The notes: generated by a model from the letters alone, not told the origin. A stretch of DNA of 64,000 nucleotides from an uncultured Aquitalea sp. (GCF_945957525.1 NZ_CAMFLA010000001.1:124001-188000), one strand, 5' to 3'. Shown: positions 27,825 through 37,241, numbered from the stretch's first letter. A program made the numbers and translations.

Positions 27825-27857
27825 CAAGGTTGACCGAAGCCCAGGCGGGCCGGCGAC

Positions 27858-28037
27858 TTATTCCGGCTGGTAGACGTAGGGCTTCTGCGCCACGCGGGAT
27901 TCTTTCCAGCGGCGCTGGTCTTCCAGATCCACCTTGCGGTCCCACAGGGTCAGGCGCAGATCGCGGCGCTGCTGCTCCACTTCCGGGTGCTTGTCCAGGT
28001 AGTCGTTCATGAATTTGGTGAAGTCGGACTGATACAT
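27858..28037 (-). CDS. DUF3460 family small protein
   Basis: A 59-residue cytoplasmic protein starting MYQSDFTKFMNDYLDKHPEV and containing LRLTLWDRKVDLEDQRR, the DUF3460 signature found almost only in betaproteobacteria. Function unknown. The start is ATG 28037; the frame is open to 28127 but the added residues are not family-like. It is flanked by its own terminator. Confidence 0.87.
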   Translation of the reverse strand: MYQSDFTKFMNDYLDKHPEVEQQRRDLRLTLWDRKVDLEDQRRWKESRVAQKPYVYQPE

Positions 28038-28133
28038 GGTGGTTTCCCCTGATAGATCGGGCGATTCTAATGCATCTGCCGGCGCGCGGTCACGCGCCGC
28101 GCCCACTAGGCGACGGGAATGCCACAACCGGCC

Positions 28134-29627
28134 TCAGCGCGCTACCGCCGGGGTCTTGTCGCCGTACATCTTGCGATCCGCCGCGTCCAGCAGCTCGTCG
28201 ATCAGCACGCCGTCTTCCGGATAATAGGCAATGCCGATGCTGACGCCCAGCGAGATGGCGTGACCCTCCACCTCGAAAGGCTGCTGGATGGCGTGCTTGA
28301 GACGCTCCGCCACCTGATCTGCCTCGTTGCCGGACACCACGTCCTCCATCAGCAGCACGAACTCGTCGCCCCCCAGCCGCGCCACTGTGTCTTCGGCGCG
28401 CATCACGCTCAGGATGCGCGCCGCCACCAGCTGCAACACCTTGTCGCCAATGGCGTGGCCGTAACGATCGTTCACCGGCTTGAACCGGTCCATGTCGAGA
28501 AACAGCACGGCCAGCTTTTTCTGACTGCGTTGCTGGCGCGAGACGGCGTGCTGCAGACGGTCGTAGAACAGGTTGCGATTGGCGAGGCCGGTCAGCCGGT
28601 CATGGTTGGCCAGATGGAAAAGATGATCTTCGCGAGCGCGGTAATGCCGCTGCTGCCGCCAGTAGAAACGGGCCGCCAGCGCAATCAGCAGCAGCATGAC
28701 CACCGACACCAGCAGGATGCTCACCCGCTCAAACACCGACAGCACCGACCAGCCCAGGCGCCAGTCCAGACGCACCACCAGCGGCTGGGTATCATCGCCG
28801 ACATGTTGCGTCAGTTGCAGATGCGGCAAGCCCAGCGTCTCGAACCAGTGGCGCGGCGCAGCCGGCTGGTCGACAAACAGTTCCGGCTGCAGCCGGCTGT
28901 CGCGTTGATGCCAGATTTTCAGTCCGACGCCTTCGGGCAACAGCAGCGTGGCCGGCTTCAAAGCGTCGGCGCGCACCACCATGGCGATGAAGCGATCGTT
29001 GACGCCAACTTGTCTTGGCAGGGCGCGAATCAGCAGATAACCGCGGTAGCCCTCGCGCAGCATGAAAGGCAGGGAGGTGGCGGTACGCCCGCTAAGCTGG
29101 GTTTCCTGCAAGGCCAGCCGCAGGTGGCGATCATGGGAAATATCGGTGCCGAGCAAGGGTTTGACGTTGTCCGGCAAGGGCTGGATGGAAACAAGGCTGT
29201 AGAACGCCGGTTGGGCTGGCAGAGGGAAGACCACCGCGCCGTCTTCCGGCCGGTAGGCATGCAGCTGAAAACCCATGCCCCAACGCACGCGCTGACGCGC
29301 TAGCCAACGCTCGCGATCGGCATCCTCTACCCGCTCGATACGCTCCAGCGCCGTCAGTTGCGGGTAGCGCGCCTGCATCTGGCTGACAAACAACTGCTCC
29401 TGCCGCGCGATGTCGCGCTCTCGCATGCCGCTGAAGGCGGCGAAGCTGTCCAGTACCGTCTCGTCGGCCAGCGCCTGCTGGGTGATCTGCTCTTCCAGCC
29501 GCTGCGCCAGCGCCGCCAGCTCCTGCTCCGCGCCCAGCACCGCGCGGCTGATGAATGCCGTGGCAATCAGGGCGGTGAGCAGCAACCAAAGCAGGAAGCC
29601 GCCCAGCAGCAGCAGTCGCATTCTCAT
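28134..29627 (-). CDS. Membrane diguanylate cyclase with CHASE-type sensor
   Basis: A 497-residue c-di-GMP synthase. An N-terminal helix (about 5-27) and a second one near residues 300-322 bracket an extracytoplasmic sensor with CHASE features (MGFQLHAYRPE, RLALQETQLSGRTATS). The cytoplasmic GGDEF domain (about 335-490) carries the intact active motif GGDEF in ARLGGDEFVLLME. An RxxD inhibitory site is not obvious. The start at MRMRLLLLGG is chosen over an in-frame TTG ten codons upstream. Confidence 0.9.
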   Translation of the reverse strand: MRMRLLLLGGFLLWLLLTALIATAFISRAVLGAEQELAALAQRLEEQITQQALADETVLDSFAAFSGMRERDIARQEQLFVSQMQARYPQLTALERIERVEDADRERWLARQRVRWGMGFQLHAYRPEDGAVVFPLPAQPAFYSLVSIQPLPDNVKPLLGTDISHDRHLRLALQETQLSGRTATSLPFMLREGYRGYLLIRALPRQVGVNDRFIAMVVRADALKPATLLLPEGVGLKIWHQRDSRLQPELFVDQPAAPRHWFETLGLPHLQLTQHVGDDTQPLVVRLDWRLGWSVLSVFERVSILLVSVVMLLLIALAARFYWRQQRHYRAREDHLFHLANHDRLTGLANRNLFYDRLQHAVSRQQRSQKKLAVLFLDMDRFKPVNDRYGHAIGDKVLQLVAARILSVMRAEDTVARLGGDEFVLLMEDVVSGNEADQVAERLKHAIQQPFEVEGHAISLGVSIGIAYYPEDGVLIDELLDAADRKMYGDKTPAVAR

Positions 29628-29775
29628 GAAGTCGGGGCCGGAAAAGGATGGGCGCAAAAGCGAAGCCCTGATTCTATAAGACGGGGCCCGCTTTTTTCAG
29701 GTTTTGCCGCGCAATCCGGGCAGCGGTACGTAGTTGCACCTAGCCGAAAGTGTCACAGCATCAGCCGAAACATGG

Positions 29776-30507
29776 TCAGGAGGAGGTCTGCAGCGCCATG
29801 CGCAGGGCAGAAAGTTGCCGACGACTAACGGGCAAGGGTTGCGGCATGTCGCGCAGGAACACCATCCATTGCTCATCTTGCGGCGGCCCGACGCGCTCGA
29901 TGCGCAGCACGGCGTGGCGCATCACCAGACAATTGCGATGGATGCGCAGCACGATATCGGGCAAGCGGGATTCCAGACTGGTAAGCGATTCGTCCAGCAG
30001 ATACTCGTCGCAGGCGGTGACCAGCGTGACGTACTTCAGCTCGGCTTTGAGATAGCGCACATCGGAAAACGGCACCAGCAGCATGCGGTCGCGATGGCGC
30101 ACAGAGAAATGCGGTTCGGGGGCGGGCGCTTCGCCGCAGCGTCGCGCCGCGCGTTCCAGCGCCTGACGGAGACGCTCCAGCCGCACCGGCTTGAGCAGGT
30201 AGTCCACCGCGTCCAGCTCAAAAGCATCCACCGCATGGTTTTCGTGCGCGGTGGTAAACACGACTTGCGGCACCAGCGGTTGGGTCCGCAGCTTCTGGGC
30301 CAGCTCCAGCCCGTTCATGCCGGGCATGGAGATATCCAGCAGCAGGACATCGGCCGGGTGGCGCTCCAACCAGCGCAAAGCGTCCTGACTATCGTCCAGT
30401 GCGGCAACCGCGCGCGCGCCGCACTGCGCCACCAGCGCCACCATGCGGTCCCGCGCCGGCGGTTCGTCGTCCACCACCACCACCCGCAGCCTGTCTAGAG
30501 CACCCAT
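29776..30507 (-). CDS. LytTR-family response regulator (AlgR-like)
   Basis: A 243-residue response regulator. The receiver domain (about 7-120) has the acidic pair in VVVVDDEPPARDR, the phospho-acceptor Asp58 in LLLDISMPGMNG and Lys106 in DYLLKPVRL. The C-terminal LytTR DNA-binding domain (about 135-240) contains RIHRNCLV. Its start overlaps the upstream REC-TPR gene by 13 bp, so the two are coexpressed. No histidine kinase gene is adjacent. Confidence 0.93.
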   Translation of the reverse strand: MGALDRLRVVVVDDEPPARDRMVALVAQCGARAVAALDDSQDALRWLERHPADVLLLDISMPGMNGLELAQKLRTQPLVPQVVFTTAHENHAVDAFELDAVDYLLKPVRLERLRQALERAARRCGEAPAPEPHFSVRHRDRMLLVPFSDVRYLKAELKYVTLVTACDEYLLDESLTSLESRLPDIVLRIHRNCLVMRHAVLRIERVGPPQDEQWMVFLRDMPQPLPVSRRQLSALRMALQTSS

Positions 30508-32201
30508 TGCGGCTTACCCATTTTTTCCACCAGCATGCGCCAGGCTTTGAGAATCTTCTGGAACTTGTTGTTGGTGGGTGCCTCGGCGCGCACCTTCACC
30601 AGCATGTCGTAAGCGCGACGCATGTGGCTTTCGTGCCAGCCGTTGCCGTGCACATAGGCCATGGTGGCGTTGACCAGGTTGAGCATCACCTGCACGTTGT
30701 GCGGCATTTCATCGTGCGCTTTGACAAAGCGGTCGATGGCCGAGTCAAACTGCCCGGCCTGGGCTTCGCGCACGGCCTGGTTGTTGAGCTCCAGCACCGA
30801 CTGCACATTGTCGGCGATCAGCTGGCGACCTTCATCGCCCAGGCCCATTTCTTCAAACAGGCTGCCAATATTGGACAACAGCTCTTCGTTGTCGTGATTA
30901 TTGCGCACAAGACTGCGCATGGCGGCATTGCCTGCATCCTGTTTGCCTTGCGAAAAACAGGCGCGGGCGAATTCCATCTGCGCCTCCGCCGGCAGATCGT
31001 CCTGCAGGCGATCAAATGTGGTTTGCGCATCGGCCAGCAGGCTGCGCGCCTTGTCGCGGTTGCCAAGCTTGGTCTGCAACTGGCTGTCCACCACATTGCA
31101 CATCCATTCGCCCAACTCGTTGTAACGGTAATCGCGCCGCAGATTGCCCAAGGTCCGACCGGCGGCCCCGGTTTCACCGCGCGCCATTTGCACCCTCGCC
31201 AGCATGGCATAGTGGGTGGGGCTGCGGTGCCAGGTGTATTTGGCGATATTGAGAGTTTCCTGGCTGGCCTCTTCGGCCGTTTCCAGATCGTTGTTGAGCA
31301 GCGCCACTTCGGCCAACTGCTTCTGCCGCCTCAGCACCACCGGCGACAGGTCCGTAGCCTTGTGCAGGGTGGATTGCGCGCCGGGCAGGTCGTGATTGAT
31401 GCGATGCAGCTTGGCCAGCCAGTCGTAGGCTTCCATGATGCGATCGTTTTCGGTAAGCACTTCTTCAAACAGCAGGCGCGCCTCGTCGTACGATTTCAGC
31501 CCGGTCAGCGATTTGGCCAGGCCCAGCTTGGCCCAAGGCAGCGCCTTGATGCGCAGCACATCCATGTACAGGCCGCGCGCGGTGTCGTAGTCGCCGATTT
31601 TCTGCGCCAGCGAGCCTTTCAGCTTCATGAAGTCCAGCGTGAACTCGCTGCGTTCGGCAATCTTGCGGCTGCAAGTATCTATGGCGGCCAAGTATTCGTG
31701 CCGCATGATGGCCTCGTCCACCGCCTTGAACGCCTCGCGGCGGCGCATAGCCTTTTCCAGCCGCTGGCTCAGCACTTCGCCGGTGAAGGGCTTGAGGAGA
31801 TAGTCGTCCGGCGCCAGTTCGGCGGCGGAAATCACGCGCTGGGAACGGCGCTCGCCGGTGACGATCATGAACACGCAGGACTGTTTGATGAGGTTGCGCT
31901 CCTTCACCTCTTCAAACAGGTAGAGCCCGTCATAGCCGTTGCCCAGATCGTAGTCGCACAACACCACGTCGAATTCGAACTTGGCCATTTTGGCCAGCGC
32001 GTCGCCAGCCTTGCTGGCGTACTCCACCTTGTCCGCGCCGAAAGACGCCAGCGTCATCGCCAGCGCGCGCTGCATTTCCGGCAGGCTGTCGATGATAAGG
32101 AACAGCCGGCTGCCGTACGGATCCTGATAGGAAGTCCGCTGGGCAGGTTTGTCAGCCTGAACCAGGCTTTGGTAACTATTGGAAATCGGCGCGTCGCTCA
32201 T
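30495..32201 (-). CDS. Receiver domain-TPR response regulator
   Basis: A 568-residue cytoplasmic protein without a DNA-binding domain. Residues about 30-150 are a receiver domain with the phospho-acceptor at Asp83 (VVLCDYDLGNGYDG) and a DDYLLKPF switch lysine. The rest, about 165-568, is a long array of TPR-like helical repeats for protein contacts. Alternative start: ATG 32219. It is only 31 bp after uvrD and overlaps the LytTR regulator, so the pair may form one signalling path. The uptake-like motif at 31308 is read Gln-Leu-Ala-Glu. Confidence 0.85.
   Translation of the reverse strand: MSDAPISNSYQSLVQADKPAQRTSYQDPYGSRLFLIIDSLPEMQRALAMTLASFGADKVEYASKAGDALAKMAKFEFDVVLCDYDLGNGYDGLYLFEEVKERNLIKQSCVFMIVTGERRSQRVISAAELAPDDYLLKPFTGEVLSQRLEKAMRRREAFKAVDEAIMRHEYLAAIDTCSRKIAERSEFTLDFMKLKGSLAQKIGDYDTARGLYMDVLRIKALPWAKLGLAKSLTGLKSYDEARLLFEEVLTENDRIMEAYDWLAKLHRINHDLPGAQSTLHKATDLSPVVLRRQKQLAEVALLNNDLETAEEASQETLNIAKYTWHRSPTHYAMLARVQMARGETGAAGRTLGNLRRDYRYNELGEWMCNVVDSQLQTKLGNRDKARSLLADAQTTFDRLQDDLPAEAQMEFARACFSQGKQDAGNAAMRSLVRNNHDNEELLSNIGSLFEEMGLGDEGRQLIADNVQSVLELNNQAVREAQAGQFDSAIDRFVKAHDEMPHNVQVMLNLVNATMAYVHGNGWHESHMRRAYDMLVKVRAEAPTNNKFQKILKAWRMLVEKMGKPQWVL
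31308..31317 (-). repeat. Uptake-like motif copy, in the REC-TPR gene
   Basis: GTTGGCCGAA on the coding strand, read (CAG) TTG GCC GAA. Confidence 0.7.
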
Positions 32202-32232
32202 GACGTTATCTTGGTCCATGCCGGCCGGTCTG

Positions 32233-34386
32233 TCACCCACCGACCGTGAGTTTGGCGTAGCGCAGGTCCAGCCATTTGAGACCATGCTCGGCGAAATTGA
32301 TCTGCAAGCGCACATCGTCGCCGCCGCCTTCGGCGTTGATCACCACCCCGGCGCCGAACTTGGCGTGCGTCACCGACTGGCCGATGCGATAGGCCGAACC
32401 CGCCCCATCGCGACTTTTGGGCGCGGCTGCCGGCGCGTCGTTCATCCACGGTGCGCGCGCCGGCGCGGCCGGCTTGGAGCGGGACGAGATTTCATGCAGC
32501 AATTCGCCCGGAATCTCGTCAACAAAGCGCGAACGGATGGGGTAGCGGCTCTGCCCATGCAGCATGCGGCTTTGCGCGCAGGACAAATACAGACGCTGGC
32601 GGGCGCGGGTGACCGCCACATACATCAGCCGGCGCTCTTCCTCCAGCCCCTTGGCGTCGCTGAGGCTGTTTTCGTGCGGGAAAAGCCCCTCTTCCAGGCC
32701 GGTAACGAACACCGCATCGAACTCCAGACCCTTGGCGGCGTGCACCGTCATCAGCTGCAGCGCTTCTTCACCGGCTTCGGCCTGATGCTCGCCTGCTTCC
32801 AGGCTGGCGGCGGTGAGGAATTCAATCAGCGCCATTTCCGGCACGTCCGGCATGAAGCCCACGGCGGCGTTGACCAGTTCGTCCAAGTTGGCGAGGCGCT
32901 CTTCGCCTTCTTTCTTGTCCTGCTCGTACATGCTGCGCAAACCGGAATGGTCCACCGCCAGGCTGACGCACTCGGCCAGATTGGCCCCTTCGGACTTGGC
33001 GCGCAGTTTTTCAATCAGCAGGACAAACTCGCCGATCTTGGCGGCGGTGCGGCCGCCGCCGGCCGAGCACGCTGCCTGCCACAGGGTAACGCCCTGTTCG
33101 CGGCTGGCGGCCTGCAAGCCTTCGATGGTGCGGGCGCCGATGCCGCGCGCCGGCACATTGATGACGCGCAGTAGGGCGTTGTCGTCATCCGGGTTGGCCA
33201 TCAGTCGCAGGTAGGCCAGCGCGTGTTTGATTTCCTGCCGCTCGAAAAAGCGCAGCCCGCCGTAAATGCGGTAGGGCAGCTGGGCGTTGACCAGCACGTG
33301 CTCGAGAATGCGCGACTGGGCGTTGGAGCGGTACAGGATGGCAACGTCGGACAGCGCCACGCCCTCTCGCTTGAGGCCGCGCACTTCATCAACGATGAAC
33401 TCCGCCTCTTCGCCATCCGACCAGGCTTCATACAAGCGCAGTTTTTCGCCGTCGCCGGCGTCGGTCCAAAGATTCTTGCCCAAGCGGCCGTCGTTGCGCT
33501 CGATCAGCGCGTTGGCCGCATTGAGGATGTGGCCGGCGGAACGGTAGTTTTGCTCCAGCCGCACCGGCTCCGCCACGCTGAAATCATTCAGCAAGGCGCG
33601 CATATTGCCCACGTCCGCACCGCGGAAGGCGTAGATGGACTGATCGTCGTCGCCCACGGCGAACACGGCGTTGTGTTCGCCCGCCAGCAGCTTGAGCCAG
33701 GCGTATTGCAGGCGGTTGGTGTCCTGAAATTCGTCCACCAGAATGTGGCGGAAGCGGCCCTGATAATGTGCGCGCAGGGCTTCGTTGGCCGATAGCAGCT
33801 CAAAACTGCGCAGCAACAGCTCGGCGAAATCCACCACGCCTTCGCGCCGACATTGCGCGTCGTAGGCGGCGTACAGTTCCAGCAGCTTGGCCTCGTAAGG
33901 CGTCATCGGCGGCGGCATGCGCTCAGCGCGCACGCCAGCTTCCTTGTTGCCGTTGATATAGCTTTGCACCGCGCGCGGCGGGTATTTTTCGTCGGACAGT
34001 TCGAGGCTTTTCAACAGGCGCTTGATGGCGGCCTGCTGATCGGCGGAGTCCATGATCTGGAAGGTTTGCGGCAGGCCGGCATCGCGGTAGTGGGCGCGCA
34101 GGAAGCGGTTGCACAAGCCATGAAAGGTGCCTATCCACATGGTGCGCACGTTCACCGGCACCATGCCGCCCAAGCGGGTGTGCATTTCCTTGGCGGCCTT
34201 GTTGGTAAAGGTGACCGCCAGGATGCCCGAAGGATTGACCTGCCCGGTGGACAGCAACCAGGCGATGCGGGTGGTCAGCACGCGGGTTTTGCCGCTGCCC
34301 GCCCCGGCCAGCACCAGCGCGCTCTTGGCGGGCCAGGTGACGGCGCGCAGTTGTTCGGGGTTGAGGCCGGCTAACAGATCACTCAT
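32233..34386 (-). CDS. uvrD: DNA helicase UvrD (PcrA/Rep superfamily)
   Basis: SF1A 3'-5' helicase for nucleotide excision and mismatch repair. The 717-residue protein shows all main motifs: Walker A AGAGSGKT at 27-34, TFTNKAAKEM (Ia), VDEFQDTN (II), GDDDQSIYAFRGA (III), QNYRSAG (IV), VHAAKGLEFDAVF (V) and VAVTRARQRLYL (VI). The C-terminal tail ends in a Tudor-like SVTHAKFGAGVV segment typical of UvrD. Length is normal. Confidence 0.95.
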   Translation of the reverse strand: MSDLLAGLNPEQLRAVTWPAKSALVLAGAGSGKTRVLTTRIAWLLSTGQVNPSGILAVTFTNKAAKEMHTRLGGMVPVNVRTMWIGTFHGLCNRFLRAHYRDAGLPQTFQIMDSADQQAAIKRLLKSLELSDEKYPPRAVQSYINGNKEAGVRAERMPPPMTPYEAKLLELYAAYDAQCRREGVVDFAELLLRSFELLSANEALRAHYQGRFRHILVDEFQDTNRLQYAWLKLLAGEHNAVFAVGDDDQSIYAFRGADVGNMRALLNDFSVAEPVRLEQNYRSAGHILNAANALIERNDGRLGKNLWTDAGDGEKLRLYEAWSDGEEAEFIVDEVRGLKREGVALSDVAILYRSNAQSRILEHVLVNAQLPYRIYGGLRFFERQEIKHALAYLRLMANPDDDNALLRVINVPARGIGARTIEGLQAASREQGVTLWQAACSAGGGRTAAKIGEFVLLIEKLRAKSEGANLAECVSLAVDHSGLRSMYEQDKKEGEERLANLDELVNAAVGFMPDVPEMALIEFLTAASLEAGEHQAEAGEEALQLMTVHAAKGLEFDAVFVTGLEEGLFPHENSLSDAKGLEEERRLMYVAVTRARQRLYLSCAQSRMLHGQSRYPIRSRFVDEIPGELLHEISSRSKPAAPARAPWMNDAPAAAPKSRDGAGSAYRIGQSVTHAKFGAGVVINAEGGGDDVRLQINFAEHGLKWLDLRYAKLTVGG

Positions 34387-34444
34387 TGGGGCGGTCCAGA
34401 AATTGCGTCAAAGCGCCATTTTACACGAGAGCCCGGCTGATTCC

Positions 34445-34454
34445 TTCGGCCAAC
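34445..34454 (-). repeat. Uptake-like motif copy, intergenic
   Basis: TTCGGCCAAC on the plus strand, 59 bp upstream of the uvrD start, in the gap between uvrD and the solute-binding protein. Confidence 0.75.
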
Positions 34455-34622
34455 ATCCCGGCCTGCCCGGCGGCCGCTGTTCGCTCCGCGTCATTACAAT
34501 GTCTTGAAACACCAGTAAGATGACCGCCAGACGCATAAGATGATTTTCCCGCCAATATCCCTGCTGTACCTGTGGGAAAACATCGGCTACTTTCTATCCG
34601 GTATCCGCTATCCCTGTCCGCC

Positions 34623-35405
34623 ATGCTCCGCTCCATGCTTATCGGCACAGCCTTGTCGCTTTGCCTCGCCTTGCCCGCCTTTGCTGCCGACATTGCCGCT
34701 TACACGGAGGAGCTGCCGCCGCTGAATTACCAGCGACAGGATCAGGTGGCGGGCTTCGCCAGCGATTTGCTGGCCGCCATGGCGGACAAGGCCGGGCTCT
34801 CGGTCAGCCGGCAGGTGCTGCCTTGGCCGCGCGCCTACGCCATGGTGCAAAACACGCCCGACACGCTGCTGTACAGCACGACGCGCACGCCGGAGCGCGA
34901 GGACCAGTTCCGCTGGGTGGGCCCGATCGGCCAGCGCCGCATCTATCTTTATCGTCTGGAGCGGCGCAAGGACATTCGCCTGCACACGCAGGATCAATTG
35001 CTGCAGTACCGGGTGAGCGCCATGTTTGAATCCGCCTCGCAAAAACGCTTGCAGGAGATGGGGCTGGTGCTGGACAAGGAGCTGGACGTTGGCCGAAGCG
35101 ATCTGGTGAATCTGACCAAGCTGAAGGCGGGCCGGGTGGACATGGTGGCCATGCTGGACTGGGCGATGGCCTGGCAATTGCCGCAGGCCGGCATGAAGCC
35201 GACGGACGTGAAGCCCGCCGCCCTGCTGGACGGCCGTCATCAGTACTGGTTCGCCCTCAATCGGCAAACCTCCGAGCTCAAGGCGCAACGCCTGCAAGCC
35301 GCGCTGGATGGCCTGGTGAAAAGCGGGTTTGTCGACCACTTGCGCCAGCGATACCTGGGTAAGGATGCCGCTCCCGCGGATCTGGCGGATTTCAGCCGCC
35401 CCTGA
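34623..35405 (+). CDS. Periplasmic solute-binding protein (SBP_bac_3 type)
   Basis: A 260-residue exported protein of the polar amino-acid binding (type 3 SBP) fold, like others annotated as transporter substrate-binding proteins. The signal peptide ends ALPAFA near residue 22. The N-terminal lobe reads AAYTEELPPLNYQRQDQVAGF and the second lobe includes KLKAGRVDMVAMLDW. No permease or ATPase gene is nearby, so it may be a sensor-type or orphan binding protein; ligand unknown. ATG 34635 is an alternative start. The uptake-like motif at 35088 is read Val-Gly-Arg-Ser. Confidence 0.85.
   Translation: MLRSMLIGTALSLCLALPAFAADIAAYTEELPPLNYQRQDQVAGFASDLLAAMADKAGLSVSRQVLPWPRAYAMVQNTPDTLLYSTTRTPEREDQFRWVGPIGQRRIYLYRLERRKDIRLHTQDQLLQYRVSAMFESASQKRLQEMGLVLDKELDVGRSDLVNLTKLKAGRVDMVAMLDWAMAWQLPQAGMKPTDVKPAALLDGRHQYWFALNRQTSELKAQRLQAALDGLVKSGFVDHLRQRYLGKDAAPADLADFSRP
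35088..35098 (+). repeat. Uptake-like motif copy, in the SBP gene
   Basis: GTTGGCCGAAG on the coding strand, read GTT GGC CGA AGC; CGA is a rare-looking arginine codon here. Confidence 0.8.
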
Positions 35406-35431
35406 GACCCGCCCAGAGGCGACGCTGGCCA

Positions 35432-35725
35432 TTACACGTAAGTGTTGATGGCTTGACCCACACGCATCAAGCCGGCTTCAACGCTGTCTACGCCGCTGGA
35501 CACTGCCGATTCCACCGTATCCAATCCGCCGTACAGGGCCGAGCCCAACTCCTGCGCGCCGGTGGAGAGCGATGCGCCCACCGCCTTGGAGCCGTCCGCA
35601 ATCGCATCCCCCACCGAACTGAGCGTAGAGGAGAAACTGTCGGCTGCCGCCTGCAGGTCTTTTTTGGTCTGCGCATAACCGGAATAATTTGTTACGGTTT
35701 GCGTAGCACTGCTGATGGTGGTCAT
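35432..35725 (-). CDS. Small Ser/Ala/Gly-rich protein, unknown
   Basis: A 97-residue protein with no signal peptide, no cysteine and no family that I recognise. Apart from a short N-terminal Ser/Thr-rich part, it is a run of small residues with regularly spaced hydrophobics, for example LSSVGDAIADGSKAVGASLS and VESAVSSGVDSVEAGL, suggesting amphipathic helices as in small secreted or filament-forming proteins. It has a strong AGAGGTG Shine-Dalgarno. It lies beside the orphan flgH, divergently, across an AT-rich spacer. Confidence 0.6.
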   Translation of the reverse strand: MTTISSATQTVTNYSGYAQTKKDLQAAADSFSSTLSSVGDAIADGSKAVGASLSTGAQELGSALYGGLDTVESAVSSGVDSVEAGLMRVGQAINTYV

Positions 35726-35920
35726 GACTCACCTCTTCTTTCGAAAATTTACAAGATTTAAATCCTATTTACAGCACACTGCCATTCAGAGCGTATTGAA
35801 TTTCAAGCTGCTTCACTACCGGATTTACATATCATTACTCTTTTTTTCAGCCTGCAACATCAATTAACAAAGCAATATGAATAACATGGGAGCACAAATA
35901 AAACCCTGAGAGAGAATAAA

Positions 35921-36610
35921 TTGAAATCACCGTTAATCGGCGCATCCGCTTCTTTAATAGTCTGCATATTTATCAACGGCTGCTCTTCAACCCCTCAGTC
36001 ATTGGTGAGCGCGCCAATGCATATCCGCCCGCAATATATCCCTACCGCTCTGGAAGAAAGCCCCGGCACCATCTATCAGCCCAACCGGGCCATGTTGCTG
36101 TTCGATGAGCCCATTGCCAGCCATGTGGGCGATACGCTGAAGATCAACATCGCGGAAAACCTCACCTCCAGCAACGACGCCAACACCAACACCTCACGCA
36201 GCAGCACCCTGTCCGAGCAGGGGCCGGGCGCGCTGTCGTCCATGGGCGGCCTGCTGAAAGAAATCTTCGATTACAGCGGCAAGGCAGCCGGCAGCGCCAC
36301 GCTCAAGGGGGTGGGGCAGGTCAGCAACAAGAGTCAGATCACCGGCAGCCTGATTGTCTCGGTCGTGGAAGTGCTGCCCAACGGCTACATGTCGATTGCC
36401 GGCGAGAAAGCCGTAGCGGCCAGCGGCAACACCACCGTACTGCGCTTCTCCGGCGTAGTGAACCGCCGCGACATCAAGGCTGGCAACGTGGTGTCGTCCA
36501 GCGATGTGGGCGATGCGCGCATCGAACAAGTGGTGAACGGCGTGGCGACGGATGTGGCGACGCCGGGCATGATGCAGCGCTTCTTTGCCGGCCTGATCAA
36601 TTTCTGGTGA
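35921..36610 (+). CDS. flgH: Orphan FlgH (flagellar L-ring protein) homologue
   Basis: FlgH is the outer-membrane L-ring lipoprotein of the flagellar basal body. The 229-residue product has a lipoprotein signal ending INGCSS (Cys21). FlgH blocks are VGDTLKINIAENLTSSNDA, VVEVLPNGYMSIAGEKAV, RFSGVVNRRDI and a C-terminal MMQRFFAGL. The start is TTG 35921 after GAGAGA. No other flagellar gene is in the window, and the upstream 190 bp is clearly more AT-rich than its surroundings. It may be a second copy recruited to another system. The end overlaps the convergent lipoprotein gene by 14 bp. Confidence 0.85.
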   Translation: MKSPLIGASASLIVCIFINGCSSTPQSLVSAPMHIRPQYIPTALEESPGTIYQPNRAMLLFDEPIASHVGDTLKINIAENLTSSNDANTNTSRSSTLSEQGPGALSSMGGLLKEIFDYSGKAAGSATLKGVGQVSNKSQITGSLIVSVVEVLPNGYMSIAGEKAVAASGNTTVLRFSGVVNRRDIKAGNVVSSSDVGDARIEQVVNGVATDVATPGMMQRFFAGLINFW

Positions 36611-37184
36611 TGACGGGGCGCGCCTTCGCGGCGGGCTGTTCGGCGGCGGCGCTTTCTGCCGCAAACATTTTCTGCAGCAGCGGCGCCAGCTTCTTCGGGG
36701 TCGAGGTCCACTTGTCGTAGGCCAGGCTGTCCACGCTGTACGCCGCCGTGGCAACCACCTTGCCGCCCTGCTTGAGAAAAAGATTGATGTCGCTGATGTA
36801 AGGCGCCGCATTATCGCTGAACAGGGGCGTGGCCCATTTGGTTCTCACATCGTATTTCATGATCTCCGGGCAATCGCCGGGCGCCATTCCCGCATCGTAA
36901 ACACGACTGGCGATACTCATGGCCTGTAGCTGCCTTTGCAGTTCCGGCAAAAAATCACTGGCGATGACTTGTGAATTCCACTCAATGCAAACCGCGCTGG
37001 TTTTGTCTTTTTGAAACACAACAGCGGATGTGCCTATATTAGGCGCCATATTCGACACCATACTGACTGCGGAGCTGGCCATTTGCACGCTAGTAGCAAT
37101 GGGAGAAGTAATCAGCGAACACCCGCCAAGCCCTATCGTCAGCGGGATAATATAAATAGCACAAACAGATTTCACGGCCGGCAT
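36597..37184 (-). CDS. Putative lipoprotein (Sbal_3080-like)
   Basis: A 195-residue predicted lipoprotein. The signal sequence ends TIGLGGCSLI (lipobox at GGCS). The mature part contains two cysteines (AVCIEW and GDCPEI), a basic patch DVRTKWATP and a long hydrophilic tail. The pattern resembles proteins annotated Sbal_3080 family lipoprotein, from memory only. The start at 37184 is preferred to 37217, as it puts the signal peptide first. It is convergent with the orphan flgH and shares its island. Confidence 0.65.
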   Translation of the reverse strand: MPAVKSVCAIYIIPLTIGLGGCSLITSPIATSVQMASSAVSMVSNMAPNIGTSAVVFQKDKTSAVCIEWNSQVIASDFLPELQRQLQAMSIASRVYDAGMAPGDCPEIMKYDVRTKWATPLFSDNAAPYISDINLFLKQGGKVVATAAYSVDSLAYDKWTSTPKKLAPLLQKMFAAESAAAEQPAAKARPVITRN

Positions 37185-37221
37185 TCTAAAAACAAAACCG
37201 TGCCACCCTAGCAGCAAATAA

Positions 37222-37241
37222 AAATGCCCCGAAGGGCATTT
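37222..37241 (-). terminator. Terminator after the 2OG-Fe(II) oxygenase gene
   Basis: AAATGCCC/GGGCATTT stem with loop CGAA. The minus strand continues TTTTATTTG. Confidence 0.85.
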
